A DNA stretch of 37,953 nt, taken from assembly GCA_030454225.1 (NCBI GenBank), contig JAKDRW010000017.1:1-37953 (forward strand), given 5' to 3'. The notes under the pieces were generated by a model, which made no database searches, was not told the DNA's origin, and saw only the letters and a program-made list of their open reading frames with translations. The position numbers and the translations under genes were made by a program. Below are positions 33,768 to 37,953 of the stretch, in pieces. This stretch comes from Vreelandella subglaciescola (GTDB lineage: Bacteria > Pseudomonadota > Gammaproteobacteria > Pseudomonadales > Halomonadaceae). Within the stretch, counting starts at the first letter, position 1. Each line of letters begins with the position of its first letter.

Positions 33768-34466
33768 ATGACTCACGACACTCACAACGCGCGCTTTACC
33801 GCGACGGATGCCGCCGCGCAAATAGGCGAAGTGGCCTACTTGTCGGTAGCGGCGGTCAATAATACCGGCGCATTTTTGCGCTGGGGGCTGCCCAAGGACG
33901 TGCTGCTGCCGTACAGCGAGCAGCTGTTTCGCCCCGACCCCGGCAAGCGCGTGCTGGTCAAGCTGTACGAAGACGATCAGGGCCGGCCGGTTGCCTCGAT
34001 GCGCCTTGAGCACTTTTTGAGCGACGATGCCTGGGCGCTGAAGGGCGGTGAAGCGGTGACGCTGGTGGTGGCCGAGCGCACCGACTTGGGCATGAAAGTC
34101 GTGGTCAACCACCGCTACTGGGGGCTGGTCTACGCCGACGACATCAGCCAGCCGCTGCGCCGTGGACAGACGCTAACGGGCTTCGTCAAGCAGCGCCGCG
34201 ACGATGGCCGGCTGGATATTTCACTGCTGCCGCCCGGTAGCGCGCGGCTGGACGTGGTGGGCGACAAAGTGCTGAAAGCCCTGCGTGAAAGCGGCGGCTA
34301 TCTGCCGCTGGGCGATAAAAGCGCGGCCGACGACATCAAGGCGCGGCTGGGCGTGAGCAAGAGCGCCTACAAGCAAGCCATTGGCCGGCTGTTCAAACGC
34401 CAGCTGATAACGCTTGAGCCCTACGCTGTGCGGCTGGTGCCGGGCGCGCTTGAGGCGCTGGACTGA
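33768..34466 (+). CDS. S1 RNA-binding domain protein, CvfB-like
   Basis: This 232-residue protein resembles the CvfB/YitL family of RNA-binding proteins. It has OB-fold/S1-like segments (VAYLSVAAVNNTGAFLRWGLPKDVLLPYSEQ and, after about 120, MKVVVNHRYWGLVYADDI) and a C-terminal winged helix (about 175-232, DDIKARLGVSKSAYKQAIGRLFKRQLI). CvfB in Staphylococcus regulates virulence gene expression; a role here is unknown. The ATG at 33768 has AAGGA about 12 bases upstream; an open frame from 33633 overlaps rsmE. Confidence 0.88.
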   Translation: MTHDTHNARFTATDAAAQIGEVAYLSVAAVNNTGAFLRWGLPKDVLLPYSEQLFRPDPGKRVLVKLYEDDQGRPVASMRLEHFLSDDAWALKGGEAVTLVVAERTDLGMKVVVNHRYWGLVYADDISQPLRRGQTLTGFVKQRRDDGRLDISLLPPGSARLDVVGDKVLKALRESGGYLPLGDKSAADDIKARLGVSKSAYKQAIGRLFKRQLITLEPYAVRLVPGALEALD

Positions 34467-34571
34467 CAGTCTCCGGCGTTTGGTGCGGTGCGTGGCATAA
34501 GGCATACTGCCCGCCTGTTATTCACCCTGGGCGCGCTAGTTTGGCGTGCTCGTTTCTCAAGGGGTATTGCG

Positions 34572-35537
34572 ATGAGCCAATCAGGCCTGCATTTGGGCGT
34601 GGTGATGGATCCCATTACCGCGGTTGCCTACAAAAAAGACTCCACCATGGCGATGCTCTGGGCCGCCCAGGATCGCGGCTATACGCTGCACTACATGGAG
34701 CAGGAAGATTTATTTCTGAACGCGGGGCAGGCCTACGCGCGAATGCGCCCGCTGACCGTGCACCGCGACCCGCAGCACTGGTTTGACCTGGGCGAAGCCG
34801 ATGCCCGGCCGCTGGCCGAACTCGACGTGATTTTGATGCGCAAGGACCCGCCGGTTGATGCCGACTTCATCAACGCCGTGCATTTGTTGGGCTTTGCCGA
34901 GCGCGAGGGGGTACTCATCGTCAACCCCACGCAGGCGCTTTTGACGTGCAACGAGAAGCTGTTTGCCCAGCAGTTCCCTCAGTGCTGTGCGCCGACGCTG
35001 GTGTCGGGGCGTGCTGACGTACTGCGCGCCTTTCACGCCGAACACGGCGACGTGATTTTCAAGCCGCTCGACGGCATGGGCGGCAGCGGTATTTTCCACA
35101 TCGCTCCGGATGGACGTAATATTGGCGCGGTGATCGAGCAGCTGACGCTCGACGGCACCCGTCAGGTCATGGCGCAGCGCTACCTGCCGGCCATCAAAGA
35201 GGGCGATACGCGTATTTTGCTGATCGATGGCGAGCCGGTGCCCTACGGCCTGGCGCGCATTCCTTCGGCGGGGGAGACGCGCGGCAATTTGGCCGCCGGA
35301 GGGCGCGGCGTGAGCCGTGAGCTAACCGAGCGCGACTACTGGCTGATCCGCCAGGTGCAGCCGACGCTGCGCGAGCTGGGGCTGCTATTCGTGGGGCTCG
35401 ACGTCATCGGCGACTACATCACCGAAATTAACGTTACCAGCCCTACCTGCATACGCGAAATAGACGACCAGCGCGGCACCCGCATAGCCGAGCAGCTGCT
35501 TGACGCGGTGGCGCGTCGCCTGAGCACAATGCGCTGA
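34572..35537 (+). CDS. gshB: Glutathione synthetase GshB
   Basis: GshB joins gamma-glutamylcysteine and glycine using ATP, the last step of glutathione synthesis. The 321-residue protein (E. coli 316) has the N-terminal GVVMDPITAVAYKKDSTMAML, IMRKDPPVDADFI, and the ATP-grasp elements FKPLDGMGGSGIFHI, YLPAIKEGDTRILLIDGEP, GNLAAGGRG and INVTSPTCIREID. The ATG at 34572 has AAGGGG upstream and starts the conserved N-terminus. The frame extends to 34488. The rsmE, gshB, yqgE, ruvX order is conserved in many gammaproteobacteria; here the S1 protein gene is inserted after rsmE. Confidence 0.96.
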   Translation: MSQSGLHLGVVMDPITAVAYKKDSTMAMLWAAQDRGYTLHYMEQEDLFLNAGQAYARMRPLTVHRDPQHWFDLGEADARPLAELDVILMRKDPPVDADFINAVHLLGFAEREGVLIVNPTQALLTCNEKLFAQQFPQCCAPTLVSGRADVLRAFHAEHGDVIFKPLDGMGGSGIFHIAPDGRNIGAVIEQLTLDGTRQVMAQRYLPAIKEGDTRILLIDGEPVPYGLARIPSAGETRGNLAAGGRGVSRELTERDYWLIRQVQPTLRELGLLFVGLDVIGDYITEINVTSPTCIREIDDQRGTRIAEQLLDAVARRLSTMR

Positions 35538-35580
35538 CGGCGTATCGCGCGCAACGCTCACCGACCACGACCTTCAATAG

Positions 35581-35606
35581 CGGTCATCGACAACGGTCAT
35601 CGACAA
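35581..35606 (+). repeat. 13-bp tandem repeat upstream of yqgE
   Basis: CGGTCATCGACAA occurs twice in direct tandem (35581-35593 and 35594-35606), 39 bases before the yqgE ATG. It could be a simple duplication or a binding site. Confidence 0.75.
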
Positions 35607-35644
35607 TCAGCCGCCGGCGAGGTGCCGACGGCGCTAGGAGACGC

Positions 35645-36202
35645 ATGCAAAGCCTGAAGAATCATTTCCTGTTGGCAATGCCGCATATGGAAGAGACCAG
35701 CTTCGCTGGAAGTCTGATCTATCTATGCGACCACGACGACAACGGCAGCATGGGTGTGATTGCCAACCGGCCGTTGGACATTACGCTCGATGCCCTGTTC
35801 GAGCAGTTGGATCTGGGCGGCAGCCAAAGCCTGCACCGCGACGCGCCGGTGTACTACGGCGGCCCCATGCACAAAGACCGTGGCTTTATTCTCCACCGCG
35901 GCAAAAGCGATGAGTGGGACTCGAGCGTCCAGGTGACCGACGAGCTGACGCTCACCACGTCGATGGATATGCTCAAGGCGCTGGCGTCCAACGAAGGCCC
36001 CGAGCGCTTTATTGTGTGTCTGGGCTGCGCCGGCTGGGATGTGGGCCAGCTGGAAGACGAAATCAAGGATAACGCCTGGCTGACCGTTGAGGGCGATTCA
36101 AGCGTGCTGTTTGAAACGCCGCCCGCTGAGCGCTTGACGGCCGCCGCGGGGATCCTCGGCATTGACCTTAACCTGATGACCCGCGATGCGGGCCACGCCT
36201 GA
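35645..36202 (+). CDS. yqgE: UPF0301 family protein YqgE (AlgH)
   Basis: This 185-residue cytosolic protein belongs to UPF0301 (YqgE/AlgH). The N-terminus FLLAMPHMEETSFAGSLIYLCDHDDNGSMGVIANRP and the middle VYYGGPMHKDRGFILHR are conserved hallmarks. In Pseudomonas aeruginosa the homolog AlgH was linked to alginate production, but its biochemical function is not established. AGGAG lies 6 bases before the ATG. The stop TGA overlaps the ruvX ATG by one base (TGATG). Confidence 0.95.
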   Translation: MQSLKNHFLLAMPHMEETSFAGSLIYLCDHDDNGSMGVIANRPLDITLDALFEQLDLGGSQSLHRDAPVYYGGPMHKDRGFILHRGKSDEWDSSVQVTDELTLTTSMDMLKALASNEGPERFIVCLGCAGWDVGQLEDEIKDNAWLTVEGDSSVLFETPPAERLTAAAGILGIDLNLMTRDAGHA

Positions 36203-36657
36203 TGGCCGCCGAGGGGCAGCGGCTGGTACTGGCCTTTGACTTCGGCGCCAAGCGTATCGGCGTGGCGGTGGGCAACGAGCTTTTACACAGCGCGCGCGAG
36301 CTGACGCCGCTCACCGCGCGCGACGGCATTCCCGACTGGAAAAGCGTGACGCGGCTATTGGCCGAGTGGCAGCCCGACCTGCTGGTCGTGGGGCTGCCGC
36401 TGCACATGGATGGCAGCGAATCCGAGATGAGCGTGCGCGCGCGCAAATTCGGCAACCGCCTGCACGGGCGCTACGGCAAACCGTGCCGTATGGTCGATGA
36501 GCGCGGCACAACCCGCGAAGCCAAGCAGATCGCCCACGCGGCGGGCCATGACGGCGATTACCGCGCCCACAGCGTAGACGGCATTGCCGCCGTGCTTATT
36601 TTAGAAGGCTGGTTTGCCCACCGGGAAGGGCTGCCCGGCGGGCGCACGATTGGCTAG
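36202..36657 (+). CDS. ruvX: RNase H-like nuclease RuvX (YqgF)
   Basis: RuvX (YqgF) is an RNase H-fold nuclease that in E. coli acts in processing the 5' end of pre-16S rRNA; it was first described as a putative Holliday junction resolvase. The 151-residue protein (E. coli 138) has the N-terminal LAFDFGAKRIGVAVGN (catalytic Asp), VVGLPLHMDGSESEM, MVDERGTTREAKQ (catalytic Glu) and DGIAAVLILEGW (catalytic Asp). It overlaps yqgE by one base and converges on pyrB with a 4-base overlap (CTAG). Confidence 0.95.
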   Translation: MAAEGQRLVLAFDFGAKRIGVAVGNELLHSARELTPLTARDGIPDWKSVTRLLAEWQPDLLVVGLPLHMDGSESEMSVRARKFGNRLHGRYGKPCRMVDERGTTREAKQIAHAAGHDGDYRAHSVDGIAAVLILEGWFAHREGLPGGRTIG

Positions 36658-37679
36658 GCATCCAGGGTGCCGAGCCGCTCGGGGACAAACCAGCGCACCG
36701 GCCGCCTATCCTTTTCGATCAGCTCCTCAACCTGCAGCAGCGTGGCAAAAATGGCCATGCGCACCGGAATGCCGTTATCTGTCTGGCGGAAAATTGCCAG
36801 CCGCGGGTCGCCGTTCAAATCGACATTGAGATCGTTAGCGCCGGGCCGGCTGTCGCGTGGCAGCGGGTGCATCACAATCGTGTCGGGCGTGCAGCGCGTA
36901 TCCATAAACCGCTTGTTGACGATAAAGTCGTCGGACACGCCGGCAAACGTTTCGCTCATTTCGCTGGTAAAGCGTTCTTTCTGAATGCGCGTGGTGTAGA
37001 CCACGTCCAGGTCGCTGAAATCACTGGCCAGGCTATCGCGCCGCTCGATGCGGTGCCCGCGCGATGCCACCAGCCCCACCAGAGCGGCGGGCATTTCCAG
37101 ACCGGGCGGGGCAACGAGCGTGATGCGCATGGGCTCATATAGCGAGAGCAGTTTGATTAGCGAGTGCACGGTGCGCCCGTGGAGTAAGTCGCCGGTGAGC
37201 AGAATGTGCGCACCGGCCAGCGCTTTACCCAGCCGCGTAAACTCCTTGTCAATGGTATACAGGTCGAGCAGCGCCTGGCTGGGGTGCTCGCCCGGGCCGT
37301 CGCCGCCGTTGATCACCGGCACGTTGGTGGCGCTGGCAAACTCGGCCACCGAGCCTTGCTCGGGGTGGCGCAGTACGATGGCGTCGCAGTAGCCGCTCAT
37401 TACCCGGCTGGTGTCATACAGCGACTCACCTTTGGCCATCGACGAAAACGTAAAGCCGGTGGTGTCGCATACGCTCCCCCCCAGACGGCAAAACGCGGTG
37501 TGAAAACTCGCGCGGGTGCGCGTGCTGGCTTCAAAAAACAAATTACCGAGCACCGCCCCTTCCAGCACGCGAGTCGTTTCGCGACGGCTGGCGATGGGCT
37601 CCATACGCGCGGCCACGCGCATGAGATAATCGACGCGGCCTCGATCGAGTGAATCAACGGAGAGTAGGTGCGGGTTCAT
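36654..37679 (-). CDS. pyrB: Aspartate carbamoyltransferase, catalytic chain
   Basis: PyrB condenses carbamoyl phosphate and aspartate in pyrimidine synthesis. The 341-residue protein has FFEASTRTRASFHTAF (carbamoyl-phosphate loop S52-T53-R54-T55-R56; Ala replaces the usual Pro of EPST), MAKGESLYDT with the catalytic Lys (K83), LRHPEQG (R104), EHPSQALLDLYTI (H132), LLHGRTVHSL (R169) and TRIQKERF. MHPLPRDSRP and FRQTDNGIPVRMAIFATLLQV follow. It is longer than E. coli PyrB (311) and close to Pseudomonas (334). The ATG at 37679 has GAGAGG 10 bases upstream. No pyrI, pyrR or pyrC lies beside it in the window. Confidence 0.93.
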   Translation of the reverse strand: MNPHLLSVDSLDRGRVDYLMRVAARMEPIASRRETTRVLEGAVLGNLFFEASTRTRASFHTAFCRLGGSVCDTTGFTFSSMAKGESLYDTSRVMSGYCDAIVLRHPEQGSVAEFASATNVPVINGGDGPGEHPSQALLDLYTIDKEFTRLGKALAGAHILLTGDLLHGRTVHSLIKLLSLYEPMRITLVAPPGLEMPAALVGLVASRGHRIERRDSLASDFSDLDVVYTTRIQKERFTSEMSETFAGVSDDFIVNKRFMDTRCTPDTIVMHPLPRDSRPGANDLNVDLNGDPRLAIFRQTDNGIPVRMAIFATLLQVEELIEKDRRPVRWFVPERLGTLDA

Positions 37680-37712
37680 TAAAGGCCTCTCTATCAGGAC
37701 GTGGGGCAGCAC

Positions 37713-37757
37713 TTATGGCGCAACTTATGACAGTGCACGTTTTTATGGCAGCGCACG
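37713..37757 (-). repeat. Imperfect direct repeats in the pyrB leader
   Basis: TTATGACAGTGCACG (37725-37739) and TTATGGCAGCGCACG (37743-37757) differ at two bases. A shorter related copy, TTATGGCGCA, lies at 37713-37722. They lie 34 to 78 bases before the pyrB ATG, in the presumed leader or promoter region. Their function is unknown. Confidence 0.55.
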
Positions 37758-37901
37758 GGCTGAACGGCAGCGTGCGTGCAGTAATATAGCGATGCAGCAA
37801 GATGACGATAGTGTACTCGCCCGCCGGCCCGCTGCTGAAGCGCTTTTTGTGGTCTCAATGCCGAAACGGCGGGCAATTTTCATATTGTTGGAAAAAAACC
37901 C

Positions 37902-37930
37902 TTGCCAACGCGGCGTCCAGGCCGTAAAGT
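37902..37930 (+). promoter_or_regulatory. Strong promoter with stable-RNA features at the window edge
   Basis: TTGCCA (37902-37907) and TAAAGT (37925-37930) are separated by 17 bases. The discriminator that follows is GC-rich (GCGCACTCGC), as in tRNA and rRNA promoters that respond to ppGpp. An AT-rich stretch (37874-37898, including a run of seven A) sits where an UP element would be. The gene it serves lies outside the window. Confidence 0.65.
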
Positions 37931-37953
37931 GCGCACTCGCTGCCCACGACGCA

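Noticed and set aside
37694-37876. 60-codon minus-strand frame upstream of pyrB
   Set aside because: It overlaps the direct repeats, has no ribosome binding site and an irregular Cys/His-rich composition; it is probably non-coding leader.
1-37953. CRISPR array, insertion sequence, prophage, toxin-antitoxin or defence locus
   Set aside because: No regular spaced repeats, transposase, integrase, phage or defence proteins were recognised. The genes are housekeeping and envelope functions.

Overview
The window looks like ordinary chromosome from a high-GC, Gram-negative gammaproteobacterium. Halomonas or another member of Halomonadaceae is the best guess. This rests on protein similarity to gammaproteobacterial families, the zapA-6S RNA-fau and ctpA-envC-gpmI gene orders, and the lipopolysaccharide (LPS) core genes. 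I could run no database search, so the genus is an inference.

Region 1 (1-3943) is a yjbEFGH-type exopolysaccharide secretion operon. It contains the end of a Gly-rich YjbE-like protein, a YjbF lipoprotein, a periplasmic YjbG and a large outer-membrane YjbH, and is closed by a strong terminator. A hairpin between yjbE and yjbF may reduce expression of the downstream genes.

Region 2 (4004-18578) is an LPS core assembly block. It has four GT4 glycosyltransferases, one GT2 (WaaE-like), two GT9 heptosyltransferase-like enzymes, an O-antigen ligase (WaaL), two sugar kinases (one KdkA-like), a PIG-L deacetylase, HldE (ADP-heptose supply) and WaaA (Kdo transfer). Five genes form a leftward operon (12796 to 7193); the others run rightward or singly. 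Sugar activation, Kdo and heptose addition, core phosphorylation, core extension or deacetylation, and O-antigen ligation are all represented.

Region 3 (18584-22580) holds rpiA, ilvA, a 32-residue predicted membrane peptide with a good promoter, a 21-bp perfect bidirectional terminator, fau, 6S RNA and zapA. Region 4 (22814-27438) is the rightward ygfB-pepP-ubiH-ubiI group (ubiquinone hydroxylation). An AT-rich gap precedes ubiH. Region 5 (27435-31545) is the leftward gpmI-envC-ctpA group (glycolysis, cell separation, periplasmic proteolysis).

Region 6 (31788-36657) holds rightward housekeeping genes: a YibN-like rhodanese, secB, rsmE, a CvfB-like S1 protein, gshB, yqgE (algH) and ruvX. pyrB faces them on the other strand. 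The window ends in a promoter with the look of a stable-RNA (tRNA or rRNA) promoter.

I saw no CRISPR array, insertion sequence, prophage, tRNA or defence system. The window does not show a clearly new biological system. The most interesting points are the LPS core gene set, the yjbE-yjbF hairpin, the small peptide between ilvA and fau, the direct repeats upstream of pyrB and secB, and the set of convergent genes with overlapping or touching stop codons.
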